From the NCBI GenBank assembly GCA_032622095.1, contig CP136061.1, positions 221,123,148 through 221,187,147 of the forward strand: 64,000 nucleotides of DNA. The letters run 5' to 3'. The position numbers were made by a program, and so were the translations under genes. The notes under the pieces are model-generated. The model was not told where the DNA came from. It saw only the letters and a program-made list of their open reading frames with translations, and made no database searches. The stretch comes from Siphonodentalium dalli. Lineage: Eukaryota; Mollusca; Scaphopoda; Gadilida; Siphonodentaliidae. Positions 1 through 14,000 of this stretch are shown piece by piece; within the stretch, counting starts at the first letter, position 1, and every line of letters starts with the position of its first letter.

Positions 1-1790
1 ATTATCGCTCGGTGCATGAACAATGAAAAGAGGTCACTCTATTATAGAGCGTGTGATGTCATTTCTAGCCGAATCGCCTTGTATGTCGGGTCAACTTTAA
101 ACTTTTTTGTTCGCTTCCTTGTGTTTGTGTTTATGGTCCGACTGGATAACATACAACAGAGAACTCAGACATCCGACTGTCATTCGAATCATACGATTTG
201 CATGGAAGTCCATGGAAAGAATTGGAATAAGATGAGTATAATAGTTGCTTGCATGTTTTTGTCAGTGCGACTTGGTGAAACACGTTTTAGATAGCGATAT
301 AGCAGAATAAGCTTATGTGTGCAGTTATTGTGAGGTCAAAAGTAAACAGCTTTAAGTTTCTGGAAACCACACAACTGCATATATAGTCAGTGATACATGT
401 ACATACATGTAAATTGATTCTAGGTGTTATATATAATATATACGTATGCGCGTATGCATGCGCGGAAGTATATAATTGGACAAGAACGCCAATACTGTTT
501 GATAGTAATAAATAATAAATTAAGAAAATTCCAACCAAGAGATTAATAATAAAGTTAAAATGTAATATTTTGTGGTATGTTGATTATATCTGATTAGTCA
601 CTCATTGTGGTGTTCAGCTGTTTTGAATGTGCCCAATCCAGTGAAGTGCATTTCCATTTTGCATGTAAACGTTTAAATGAAAGAAAAAAGAAAAAAAAGG
701 GCAAATTAATGCTAATATTTTATGCGTTTTTGCTATGCATATTGTTGATTTTGGACCCATTTTGATGTGGGGGAAAAAGGAATGGGGAATTAGTATGTTA
801 ATGTAATGACATGGTATCGTGTGATAAATTTGGTTTCATGACATATTTACAGTGAGCTAAATAAGCATGAGCATATATACGGTGTATGTATAAGTATAAG
901 TAAAATGGAGGCTATGTGTCTTGACTAGACACGCCATACAAAAAGCAGTGTAGTCTATATATGCGTATGCATGTGATATATACATGTTTGCGTGTGCATA
1001 TATATGCGGTATATAACGCGCAAGAACTGTTTTATTCTCGGGCAGAATTGACATCGTATAATTCAGTCAATATATCGAAAGTGCTATATCAATTATAAAA
1101 TAAATCGAATAATTAACGATGATCGGCTGCAAGGAAAAGGTAACGGGATTAGAGTTGTTGTTGTTTATGGTATATATCATATATAAACATGTATGTTTTG
1201 AGATCATACAAACCGTCTATAAGTTTGAAGTAATGACAGTGGGTGAGAGCCCATGATATTCTGGTTTCCTGTTCATTTGTAGAACATTGGTAAATTTGAG
1301 ATCGGAGCACGCGCGTGGCGCAGCTATTGGTGTTAATGACATGTTTCTTGAACATGGTCTGACGATATGTATATTGTGACAAAGTGTGTACCTTGTGTGC
1401 GTACATATGTATTCTAACAGAATACGAAGTGTATATGCACGATTCTATATGTCATATATTTTTTTAAATAATGAAGTTGTATTGTTGGGTTAATTGGGAA
1501 TGAACCCAATGTATATATATACATACATATTATATATGTGTGTATATATACATATCGCAATTTTGAGGAAGGTTGTTTGGTACATTGTGAATAAAATTGC
1601 TTTGCAGATACGATACGTCCGATAATTGATCATGGTGTATTTGGAACCAAATTATGGGGATCTATGTTGCGATGGTGTATAACAAAAGCAAAACAACATA
1701 GACGAATGGACAGCTATAATTCGTGAATTCATCGATGGACATTCGAGTGGAAATAACCTTAAAACGGAATAGTGACTATGGTCGGCGGTG

Positions 1791-1791
<1 letters not shown>

Positions 1792-1833
<42 letters not shown>
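1792..1833. repeat. (TA)n microsatellite
   Basis: About 21 uninterrupted TA dinucleotides are read directly. A short GTTT and GT-rich run follows at 1866-1895. Confidence 0.95.
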
Positions 1834-1839
<6 letters not shown>

Positions 1840-2635
1840 TATCTATTATATATTTTGGAAGATCTGTTTGTTTGTTTGTTTGTGTGTGTGTGTGTAATCG
1901 ATGAACTCGAAAACGGCCGACCCGATTTCAATGAAACTTGGTATGTGGGGGTATTTTCGGGCCAGGAGTAACATAGGCCTATTGATTTTCAGATCCGAGG
2001 TCAACTTTTCACGTGCCGAGGTCAAATCTGTTTTTACGCTGTGTTACGGGACTTTCATTTGAGTTCGGTGCTTACAAATCGATTCGAAACAGCGCCAATA
2101 ATAAAATGCCAGTCATAATAATGACACTGTGAGAATCGTTCGTGTTTCCTCTTTCCAACGATATATAATGCGTATGTATCCGTTTTAGTTATCTGCCTCA
2201 ATTATCAAGAAGAAGTGGTGCTATCTTCCATCAGGATAAAAAACAATGCGTAACTTCTATGACGTCGTTAGAGGTCATAACGTTAGATCACGTTAACGCT
2301 TAACCGGCCGATGCATTTGACTGTTTCAGACGTCTTGGCGATATCTCGGGCACAGATGGTAATTTATTTTTACGTTGAAACTTGATAATTAATGAGCGTG
2401 TGTATATGAGGCGCGTTTATATACTTGAGTGGAAATCAAATCGGGTTAAACTGACGGATTTTTACGGACAAAATTTGATGCATGGGGTATCTCGGTATCC
2501 GCTGGGCCGATTTCCCGGTATCCGCTGGGCCGATTACCAACATTTTTGGGGTGTTGGTGTTTGACCCCACCTGACCTTGACCTTCAAAATGGTCAATTCA
2601 AGGTCAAATCCCGGACGAAGTCGGGTCACCTTCTA

Positions 2636-2636
<1 letters not shown>
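1834..2636. repeat. Probable dispersed repeat bounded by two (TA)n tracts
   Basis: This roughly 800 bp block lies exactly between two (TA)n microsatellites. It contains text typical of invertebrate dispersed repeats: a motif for a pyrimidine-rich GT run, then GACCCGATTTCAATGAAACT, and near the right end repeated GGTCAA words and CCCGGACGAAGTCGGGTC just before the second TA tract. No coding potential was seen. Its status as one element is an inference from the paired TA borders. Confidence 0.4.

Positions 2637-2683
<47 letters not shown>
2637..2683. repeat. (TA)n microsatellite
   Basis: About 23 uninterrupted TA units are read directly. Confidence 0.95.
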
Positions 2684-2686
<3 letters not shown>

Positions 2687-3879
2687 TATATACGTCGTAT
2701 AGACGCGAAGATTATAACATGTGTTAGTAATGTTATTGAAATGTTTATATGACGGGCACGTCTATTTAATATGTATGAAGAAAATGTCATTTGATATTCC
2801 CCCATATATAGATGCTTGTAGATGTGCGCGGGGAATTTGTAATGTTAATTTTGTTGACGCATATAAAGGTGTTCGATTGTACCGATGGTTATGGTGTGTA
2901 CACGCTTATACAGTGGAACACTATATATACACGAAATGTATATATGAGGGCGTGAGGCCACTAAAATAAATGATATTAGAGAACGCGGGCAATAGACCGC
3001 ATGATATATATCAACATTAAACGTTGTGCGCTTGTCTGAAGGACCTGAGATATAACGAATATATCTTTACGCGGGCCCGAGGTTCCCGATGGTTAAAACT
3101 AAATAGTTTACGCTTTATGAAGACGCACTGTTTGTTATACCATGAAATGGTGTGGACTGTGTGGGCGGAGACCCCCGATATAGTAACACTAAATTGTGTG
3201 AGCGAATGCTCGTATATATAGTGTGCGCGGGCATAAACGGTTTTTGATATGGTGACGAAAATATTGTTGGGTGTGAAGCTGAAGGATGCTATGATATGGA
3301 GCGAGGTTGCATGTGTTGTTGACATAAGCACTTAAATATATAATGCGTGGCCGTGAGTGCCTATAATAGATACATGTAGAAATGTTTATAAAACGCTGCG
3401 TGACCTTTCGATACTTATTCAAATATATTGTACCTAATGATACAATCGCACGCGACATGACATAGGGTCGTCAGCTTGATATATACAAAACTAGTGCGCG
3501 GCCGTTGATCATGTCCAAAAAATGTCAGATTTAGTAAGTATTTTCGTTATAAGAACTGGAATCGCGTTTTGGTACGCTTTAGTGCGAAGGCGACATGCCA
3601 TTATTAGAGCCAACGATTGTGTATTGATGTTAAAACCGATATACATGTTGTTATTTTGGTGTGCGAGCACTTGAATATATATAGCACTTTGGTGCACAGG
3701 TGTTAAACCTTGTTAACATGGTTTTAACAATCTCGGATTTATAAAGCCAAGGAATAGAATGGACTAGTGGACTCCGGCGCGGCTTGATGGCAATGATGGT
3801 GTCATCATTATTGGAGAATGGGGAATAACGGTAATTGTTGATGGATCACGGAAGCACGGACGCCAACCCATAGCAATAT

Positions 3880-3908
3880 AGCTCAAACTTTATTCATCAA
3901 ATTGAGCT
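3880..3908 (+). repeat. AGCTCAA...TTGAGCT terminal-type hairpin
   Basis: AGCTCAA at 3880-3886 pairs with TTGAGCT at 3902-3908 and is followed by AAAAATG. A closely similar hairpin plus AAAAATG closes the large tandem array at 25545-25571, and both are preceded by GGACG..CCAA..C.ATAGCAAT-like text. The shared end suggests one non-autonomous element family, perhaps Helitron/pearl-like as in bivalves. The family name is inference. Confidence 0.5.
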
Positions 3909-4053
3909 AAAAATGACTGCCTAACCAGTAACCCTAATAGTACGTCCCGCTTTAAAAACAGTTGAATAAAAAAAAAATTAATCTTGACATGTATTTTGAG
4001 CCAAATGTTCCACACTCTTGGGTTCCAAATAAATGTTTTATTATGTTTGTAAA

Positions 4054-4350
4054 AAAGATGAATAACTCTAGAATGGAAAACATGAACAAAACGATTGAAA
4101 TCTCTATTGAATGTCCTCACAGTAGTGAACATCCATACAAAATTTCATTGAGATCCGAGGATTACTATTCAAGTTATGACCTGAACAGACATTTGACGAA
4201 CCAAAAAGCCAACATTTCCAGATAAACAAAGATGAATAACTCTAGAATGGAAAATCTGAACAAAATGATGGAACCCTCTATTGAATGTCCGCATATTTGA
4301 GAACATTCAGAACAAATTTCATTGTGATCGGAGCACTACCAGAAAACTTT
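4054..4350 (+). repeat. Tandem repeat, two units of about 174 bp
   Basis: Two consecutive units begin with AAAGATGAATAACTCTAGAA at 4054 and 4228. Each continues with a GGAA..CTCTATTGAATGTCC segment and an AACATCCATAC/ATTTCATTGAGATCCGAG segment. The same unit makes a six-copy array at 11918-12935, so this is a short dispersed copy of that family. Confidence 0.8.
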
Positions 4351-4967
4351 GGTTTGCCCATTGGAATGTCCCATATTTGGTCTAAAAACAAACTTTCTCG
4401 GCGAATGTTACGGTAAAATGTCAAAAATCAAGTGATAAACTCCCAATTGTTTAATCTTCATTGAACGCTAGAAATCAAATTCAACACACACGTGTACAGA
4501 GCGTCTTATTAAAAAATTACAATTCAATTTTGAGAGTATTAAATATTATGAAAGCAATACAAGACTTTTTAAAGTTTAATTGCTCGAAATCCTATCAACT
4601 GATGCGCATTCTATCCCGAATACAATAGGAGAAACAACTCTATTATTACTATTAACTCGTTTACCAGACATTTCATATAATTACAAATGTTATTTTTAAT
4701 TTTTAAGAGGTTATTTCGATCTTTCGTTATGTCTGAAGTAATTAATTTTATAAATGAAACAATTTTCAAAAGAAATTGTGCTGCATGATTGCATTTTTAT
4801 GTATTTACAAGTTGAAATGTTATTACATGCCAGTATATAATGATAATTTGGTCCCATTTTGGACATTTAAAACAGACCCGCTCATAAAATACATATCAAC
4901 TTCATGTCGATTCATAGAACGGATCTTGCTGGACAAGTACATATATAATGGAGACTATAAAACTTAC

Positions 4968-5054
4968 TTGAATCTTTCTTTCTCATCAACATCTTCTGGT
5001 GGTTCCTTTGTTATATGCTCAACCATTAACTCCAAATTCTCTGGCTTTATAAGG
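4968..5054 (-). CDS. PPP6R: PPP6R coding exon 3
   Basis: This is an 87-base exon. On the minus strand it is preceded by TTGAATTGCAG and followed by GTAAGT (plus-strand ACTTAC at 4962-4967). The first base completes the F codon begun in exon 2. The exon then encodes [19 protein letters not shown] and [10 protein letters not shown], matching the conserved segment of SAPS proteins just before the KYPN motif. It ends with two bases of a split codon. The expected next exon was not found in the remaining 4.96 kb, so intron 3 exceeds that length or the exon is too diverged to see. Confidence 0.93.
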
Positions 5055-8000
5055 CTGCAATTCAAAACAAGTCACAATGTGAAAATATTCTAAAGTTTAT
5101 GATCAAAGGATCTTATCGAACCAAGACAAATCTTATTTATTCTGTCCTTCGATTCTGAGGCGCACCTGGATTGAAAAGTAGCCCGGTGAGGGTTGGGATA
5201 GTCTTAGAAGTCATAGCATCAAAGGTTATACATTTACACTGGAGTGTTTTTTTAACCCTTTACCCAACAGAACGGCCCTGTGCCAATGCATTCTCTTATA
5301 TATGCGAGTCGACCATAGGTCGCCTCGCATATATAAGAGAATGCATTGGCTTAACACATTAAAAATTATAAAATTGTTAAAGAATGTAAGAAAAATGGTA
5401 AAAAGTGTTAAAAAAAGATTTGTTTTAGGCCAATGCATTCTCTTATATATGTGAGGCGACCTATGGTCGACTCGCATATATAAGAGAATGCATTGGCACA
5501 GGGCATAACTGTAACTATCACAATGTGGTCAAGGAGCCGGTTCCAATGATATCCATATGTGTATGGTTCTATTGAGACAGACCGAAGATATTTTAGGCTG
5601 TTGAAGCTTTACTTGGCCGGTTTTGGCCGGTTTGTTGGGTAAAGGGTTAACCCCTAATGGTCTGTGTGTACTGTTCAATGGGTGTGTGTCGCAGAAAACA
5701 AGGCAATCATCAATGGAATCAAAGAGACAACGTTGTCAAAACAATCAAATATATTACGACTCATCGCTCAATACTCATAAGCACATGGTGACAGATTCCT
5801 AGTCACCAGTCCGTATGAAACAGGAAAGAGTAAATGGTACGGATTACCAATTCAACATAATGACTTATCAGTAACAATATGATCCCACTTGGTAATCGGC
5901 CAGGGTCACGAAGAACTGCAAACTGTGTATCCTCGATCTGACTGACTGCATAGGCACTTGCATGATTGACTTTTGATGTCTCTATTGTTGCGACATAGTT
6001 TACTGCACGTGTCTGCAACTGGTAAATTTCTACTGGATGACGTCACATCAGAATGATGTTTATTTAAAGACCGGGAACGAGCATTCACAGCATTATACAA
6101 ACTTGTTCTCATGGTTCAAAAAGGCACGAACTCGTATACATGTACATATTACACAAAGATTCTTTTATGCTGAGTTATTTTGACAATTAATATTAAAGAG
6201 TACGTCGATATTAGCCCAAAGCGGTTTCATGCTTCACAACAATGGGGCAACAACTAAATAATGATTCCAATACCCTAAAACAGCCGAGTTTTTCTCAATA
6301 GTTTTGTATCTCCTCAGACCATAAAACTATTCAAATGACATCATTTGTGCTTTCTATATCATTTTTCTTCAAATTCGAAATGGATATATAACGTGGCATC
6401 AAAATAAAATGTTACGAAAGTAACCCTGCCATGCACGTCTGTGTTTAACTTATATTCGCTTACTGGTATATTTTTTTTAATTGCATAATTTTAGGACATA
6501 AATGTTATTGAATGTGATTTAACAATTAACATTGATTTATATAAAAGTGGCATCTTTACAGCATTGCAAGATCAATACCGTAAATTTTGGTGTATAAGTC
6601 GCATGCGTGTATAAGTCGCACCCATATTTTTCACTCCAAAACCCTCCCTTTTGCCAGTTATCGGTGTACAAGGCGGACCTACTTAAATAACTTTCGGCGG
6701 TCGAGTTGGCGGCTGATCGTCGGGTAAGCGACGTAAGTATGCCTCCCAATTTTTTTTTATATTAAAGAATGTTTAGAAAATCTTTACAAGTTTTTCTTAC
6801 TATCATCCTGTGAATAGTGGTGCAAGTGTTTGTTCTTAAACATAAAACATTGGGGCAAAATATAGGTGAATATTACGATAAATATGTTCGATTTGGGGAT
6901 TCCAGAAAACTAGAGTTATTCCTCTTGTTCAACTACATGTATGTGCGTTCTCTGGATTCATCTAAATCTTCTTGGGTGGTAAAGATTACCAACAAACATT
7001 GTATTATTATTAAAATAAATGTATGTCTAATAAACTTAATTTTGACCCCCCTAATATGTAGCATTGGCATTTTTATAACTGCATAAGCATCATACTAAGT
7101 ACCTCTGCTCATAAAAAAGACTTGAATACTTAATGAACTGTATTAACGCGTCACAACATAAACCTTGCACACATGTTCGCAGAGATCAAAGATGCCGAAA
7201 TTGAAATCGCCGACGTCCAATCAAACAATGGGCGAATTATAGGCACACTGTTATTTTAGTGCGTGTCACACTGCCTGACTATTAATCAGCTCACGTGCCT
7301 TGCATAACAATACAGTGTTGGTTGTTTGATAGACACATCGATGAGTATTCATTCACTGTAATAGTTTGTCAAAACAAATATGCAATCACATTTACTTTAT
7401 CTTAATGGGCCTAATTAAATATATATAATCACACAGCTGTTAAATAACACTAAATCGGACAGCACAAAGCACATGCCAAATAAAGAGAGCAGAACGCGTC
7501 CATTTCTTTTGCTGGTAAAATCGTAAGATGAGTCCATTTTGTACTTTCGGTTTCGATCATATCCGTTGTACTTCATGTGCATTTTTACTTAGTTTGACCT
7601 TAAGTTTTTTATTCTTAAATTTTAATAAATGGTGTAATGTGTCCATTTCTTTTAGAGGTGAAACCGTAAGACGCGTCCATTTTGTTTGTAAGACGAGTCC
7701 ATTTTGTTATTTATTCAGAATTTGTACTTTCGGTTTCGAACATATCCGGTTATATCACAATTTCTTTCCGGGATTTTGGCCTTTTGGGAATAAAAGTTAA
7801 TATTAGTGTAGAGTAAGATAACTGTGTTCAATATTTTAATTCAAAGAATATTATCCTTCTTATGGAGTTTTTTTGGCTGAATCTCCGCCGATATTTGCTG
7901 TGAATATCCCCTTGTCTTCGCGACACGTGTGTACTTATCGGTCGTGGCTCAAACTCCCCGAAAATGAGTCAAGATTTCACCCCCATTCTGAGTTACTGTT

Positions 8001-11000
8001 GTATAAGGTGCACCAATATTCTGGGCTATATATTCAGGTAAAAAAGATACGACTTATACACCAAAATTTACGGTACTGAGTTCACCAGATTAACCTGCCA
8101 GACAGAACAAAATACATCCATCATAATCAGTTTTAACATTACACTGATTAATACGCTAGAATTTTAAAGTTTTAGAAACTCGAGCTTTAAAGACATATTA
8201 TGGACTAGTCCAAGTCTTCTTGTACTAAAACCGGCTAAGATAATATTGGGATGGAGGTGCCGGTCTTTAGTCCGAGTTCCAGGCCCATGCATTCTTATGA
8301 CACGACTTAAGCGTTAGTGACCCGCTCAAATAAAACCACAATTATATGAAATAAAATATCACAATTGCGACAATAAACGGATATTTTCCGCAGAAGACAT
8401 GCTATTTGATCTGAAACCCACATCAGTTGTGAATTGAAAGCGGTAATTTAATGCGAAAAGAGACATTTACCGCAATGTTTACAAATTTTTAAAAGTATGC
8501 GAACTCAGTTGACCTCGCGAACTGTGTTCGGCATTTTCCGTTGAAAATATTCCGTAGATTTTCGACTGACAACGCAAATTACGATGAATTCTCCATTGTA
8601 ATCGTAATTATGTGTGTCAATAAATAAAAAATAAATAGATTAATTAAACATTGAAGATATAAATGTAATACATTAAATAAATTACGGGGAATTACAACCC
8701 TCTCAAAGTTTAAAACAGTGTAAACACAACGACCATTAGAATAAATAATATGGTGCTACATTTCCCACATTTGGTGGACTTCAGCGAAATTAAGATATAT
8801 ACTAAGCGAACAGAGCAATATACTGCTCTTGTTAAGCACACAAAAAATCAAACAAAATTTGTATAAATTTTTAACCTTCAGTTTGAAAAGTCCCACTAAA
8901 ACGGAAGAACTATATTTCGAAACTGTGTGATTCGGTTCTCCGATTATTTTATCAACACAAAAGTCAAAATGCACATGGATGAAAATCACACGCATGGCAA
9001 GTCAGACACAAGAGTTCTAATTTGCTCCAATTTTGACAAGTTGCTTGCGAAAATTGTCAACAAAACTACCTTTCTGATCCTCCATTATGTCATTAAGTTT
9101 TTAGTGCGGGAATTGTTCTCAAAGCACATTGGAAACTGGACTTTGCGGCGATCGGTTTTCGCTATTTTGTTCGGAAAACCCCGCGCTATATATAGAAACG
9201 GAAACTAGAATACTCAGAACAAACACCGGACAATGCCGAAGTTCTTCGGAACCTGAGTTCGGCTTTCAGTTAAGTAAACAAACAGAAAAAACAGCGATGT
9301 TGGCGACAATCAACCGGAATATTCTATGCGTAATTTAACATGAAAGTTAGATTATTATACACCATTATGACCATAAGATGTCTCTCTTTCCGATGTATAT
9401 AGCATCATGTATTGATTCATTAGGTAAATCGAGTAAAATACACCACAGATTCCCGCCACAGATCGTGGGCATAACTCATGTGATAGGATTGGTATAGAAG
9501 CGGGCTTGGACTAAAGACCGGCACCTCCATCCCAATATCTTAGCCGGTTTTAGTACGAGAAGACTTGGACTAATTATGGACTTGTTTGGGTGCGTGAAAT
9601 TGATGTTAGTACTCACACGCTATGCCAACATGGGGAATGTAGCATTCTACAAACATCGCCGAAAATTTCGAAGAAATCAACCAAACCACTCCAAAGAAAA
9701 CATCGTCTGAACTATTCCCAATTGTAAATATTTACATCTCGATTCGGATGCAACTATCGGTTATAATCTAACACAAATGATTTCTCCATCGAGAGTCATT
9801 GCATTTAATTAATATATTAAAATGACTGTGTGTATCATCAATTTGGATTAATATTAGTAACAAATAACTACTTTGGGCAAGATTTTCTCAATTTCTTTTT
9901 GATCACCCTACATGAGTGTTTCAAATCACTTTAAAATCATTTGATACTATTAATTTGATTTTAGACAATATTACTAAAGGTATTCAATTTTTTCCCGGGT
10001 ACGGGGAAATGACCAGCGCTATATAGCGTTGACCACCTCATATACGCTAAATCCTGAGTAGGCATATAGGCTACGATATTACAATACTATAATTAATATA
10101 CAGTTTTCAGGTGATTCAGGAGTATACCCTGAAACACAGAATAAAATATAAACATAGCTTTCACATCAATTGGTGGTCTAGTTTTTTCGAACTTTCCAAC
10201 ACATTTTGGTGTGTTCGTTGTGGGGAATTGGGTGGGGCAATTAAATTGGTTAAGAAAAAGGATTGCAGCCAGTTGTTACCAGGAAATATACAAATTGAAT
10301 ACATACATGTATATTATTTCTTCAACAGTTCTTGGTAAAGATACAAATTGTAAAAGCACGCCCATTTGTAACAGGGGCCTTTTTGTAAAACGTCTTACGC
10401 ATATATTTTTGAAGGCCCACTTAATTTTCGAACCCCCAGATCACACTATATTAAATATATGCCATATCATATACCATTTGAAAGAGGAAGCTACAAAACA
10501 TTGTATTATCAACTTATTCGGCATACTAATCTGTGAACATGTTGTTTTTGTTGAGATACCAACCTGTTTTCTGTAATGCAAAGTCTATTATTTTAATGAG
10601 TTATGGCAGCATGCGTGAATTTTAAGTTGAAAAAAGGCAATAACTCTGCAAAATAAATTCGGATCAAACCCATATTCGAACTCGATCTGTATTTTGGGCT
10701 CAAAACACACATAAAAAATTTGGTTCCGATCGGATAGAAAATGTTGAGTTATCGCATTATGTGTAAAGTGTCTACAGACGGAAAGACGGACGGATGAACG
10801 ATGAGTGGTCAATCCGGACGTCGACACTATGTGTACCATACTATGGTATGGGTACACATACAAATTAAATCCCTACCTACCTACCCTACCCTGGACAAGT
10901 CCCGTTAGCAGAAAATGGTTAATTTATTTTTATGCCTTAGAAGCTCAAAATGTGCTTCTGTGGCAAAACCGTGTTCTTATTTGAACAGAAAGAAGCGATT

Positions 11001-14000
11001 TTAATTAACGCAAGAGCCGAAAGAACAGCGCACAAAGGGGGACTTCTATAGAAAAGCTTTGCAATGTGGCTGTTCCTTCATATAAACAGACTCCTGATCA
11101 ATGTTCATTTTTAATTTAGTTATATTATTTTATGTTTCACATTTATTGAATAACCTCGCTCTTAGGCAACAAAATTACCAAGAAAATTATGTCCTAATTT
11201 TTTGACAAAGAACGACATTGTGAGCTTTGTTTTCGCATCTACTGCAAACAGGTTAGGGAAAAGACATGAAAGTACTGGATTTGGCACAAATAAACAGCTG
11301 GCCAATTGACTTACTATTTATGGAAAGAAATAAGATGAATATCTTTCAGGCTTTGGATAGAAAACACTAAATTTTCATATTCCGGGTGCCATATTTTTAT
11401 TTTCAAGATTGTCTGTAGTGTATTCAAACTTGTATTAATCATTCGAACGGGACTCTAGAAACGGCACTAGTAAAATTAATCTTTGGGATTTCCCCAAATT
11501 ATTTGTCTACATTAGCATGCTTTCTCTTGACTAACGGATACCTTTGTTTAATATGGGAGAAAAATAGTTCAATGTACAGTTTTTGTTTTGTAGATTAACA
11601 ATATTTCTCCAATCTTTATGAATTTTTTTTTTGTTTCGACAAAGAAAATTTAATATTAAAAGCAAGTTTCTTCATTTTTCCGTTTTTTGACAGTTATGTG
11701 ATGTATGGTACATTGTCTGAACTCTCTAACAAAGGATGCAACATGTATCTGTTGTCGATGTAGGCTGGGAGATAAATTTCAATCCGATACCAACAAGAGA
11801 TGGACTGTCGTCCGGTGCATACCCCCTCATGGCATACCGCCTAGTGTGGGCACATCTATAACTTATGATGGCTATACTCAGACATATGGACCCAGAAATC
11901 AGCATTTTCATATAAACAAAGATGAATAACTATAGAACAAAAAACCAAAACAAACATTTGAATGTGCCATTAACTGTCCTCATAGTGGTGAACATCCATA
12001 CAAAATTTCATTGAGATCCGAGCATTACTGTTCAAGTTATGAGCTGAACAGACATCGGATGGATCAAACAGCCAACATTTCCAGATAAACAAAGATGAAT
12101 TACTCTAGAATGGAAAAGCAGAACAGAACAATGGAACCCCCTATTGAATGTCCTCATAGCAGTGAACATCTATACCAAATTCCATTGAGATCCCAGCACA
12201 ACTGTTGAAGTTACGACATGAAGACACCAGACGGACCAAAAAGCCAACATTTATTTCCAGATGAACAAAGATGAGTAACTCTAGAATGGAAAAGCGGAAC
12301 AAAACGATGGAACCCTCTTTTTTATGTCCTCATAGTAGTGAACATCCATACCAAATCCCATTGAGATCCCAGTACAACTGTCGAAGTTACAATATGAACA
12401 GACACCAGACGAACCAAAAAGCCAACATTTCCAGATGAACAAAGATGTATAACTCTAGAATGGAAAATCCGAACAAAACGATGGAACCCTCTATTGAATG
12501 CCCTCATAGTAGTGAACATCCATACAAAATTTCATTGAGATCCGAGCACTACTGTTCAGGTTATGACATGAACAGACACCAGATGGACCAAAACTCCAAC
12601 ATTTCAAGATAAACAAAGATGAATAACTCTAGAATGGAAAATCGGAACAAAACGATGGAACCCTCTATTTAATGTCCTCATAGTTGTGAACATCCACACC
12701 AAATTTGGTTGAGATCCCAGCACAACTGTTGAAGTTACGACATGAACAGACACCAGATGTACCAAAAAGCCACTATTTCCAGATAAACAAAGATGAATAA
12801 CTCTAGAATGGAAAATCCAAACAAAACGATGGAACCCTCTATTAAATGTCCTCATAATAGTGAACATCCATACCTAATTTCATTGAGATCCGAGCACTAC
12901 TGTTCAAGTTATGACACGAACAGACATCGGACGGACGTACGGACGGACGCACGCACGCACGGACGGACGGACAGGTGCAAAACAGTATACCCCCCCTTTT
13001 TTTTTAAAAGGGGGTATAATAATCGGTACATCGGCACAAATTGAACAAAGGTCTGTAACTCTGTTAAAAATGGGCAGACATAGCCAAAGATCGAGCTGGA
13101 CCCATATTTTATGGTTGAAAAGCTCCATAACAAATTTCATTAAATTCGTTCTGAGCCTCTATACTTACAAATCAATCAGCCGTCTGTTCTGAGCCTTGCA
13201 TTCTTGCAGAATATCATCTTCATTCATCAACTCATGCAGTGTGACATCCTGTGATAATATAAAAAAAATTTGTTTAATAAAAACAATTTGTCAGAAGAAC
13301 CTTCACACATCAATATGGTTTCGCTATGGGAATGGGACCCTTATACTGTAGCTACTGGGGGAAATCATAGTTCATCAACCAAATGCTAATATGAATAATT
13401 CAAGCCCAAAAAATTCTGAATGTCTATGTTAAAGTAGAAAAGTTAAAACTAAAATTTGTAATTTGTTTTATTTTAAGAAACTGAAGTGACATTAAAGGTA
13501 CGGTTGGCCTTGGCGGTGGGTATCCTGTAAAAATATTTCCACCCGTCAAAAACCGCCACAAACAGAAAGAACATCAAAATGTAGACAGACTTTGTCCGTA
13601 TACAAATAAGAAATATCGCATAAACAGTATGTTATTGTCATTTGTTTGACCAATGTTATGTAAACAAAAGCATAAAAAGTTACTTTTCTGGTGTTTGTTT
13701 ATATTATGATGGTAAACATAAAGAGCGTTCTTTGTTTAGTGAATTCCTGATATGGAACAAATAAAGAGCGTTTCTGCCATTTTTGTGTGATTAGCCAGTA
13801 GCATTGTGCTGTCTTCTGTAACACAATCAGGCTCTTGCTTAGGTAAAATATAGTAGGTCTTTATGATAACATGCTGTTTACGCGATAGTCATGGTATATA
13901 CGAACGAAACTGTATGCATTTTAATGTTTTTCTGTTTACGGTGATTGGAACAAATATGAAAATTTTCGACAACTAAGGCCTCATGTGCCTTTAAATAATG

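Larger units (their letters stand above)
1..3860. other. AT-rich intronic/flanking DNA, no gene recognised
   Basis: I find no recognisable exon here on either strand. If the PPP6R gene continues on the minus strand, this is part of its intron 3, because the next expected exon (starting with a YPN-like motif) is not visible. The stretch is rich in TATATA and CGTATGCG-like words and holds two long (TA)n tracts listed separately. A 20-base unit is tandemly doubled at 2493-2512 and 2516-2535 (CGGTATCCGCTGGGCCGATT). Confidence 0.5.

Noticed and set aside
4776-5093. 105-codon plus-strand frame over PPP6R exon 3
   Set aside because: It is the antisense shadow of a conserved minus-strand exon with proper splice sites.
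12322-13133. Minus-strand frames with [16 protein letters not shown]-like text
   Set aside because: Products of the 174 bp tandem units; not protein coding.
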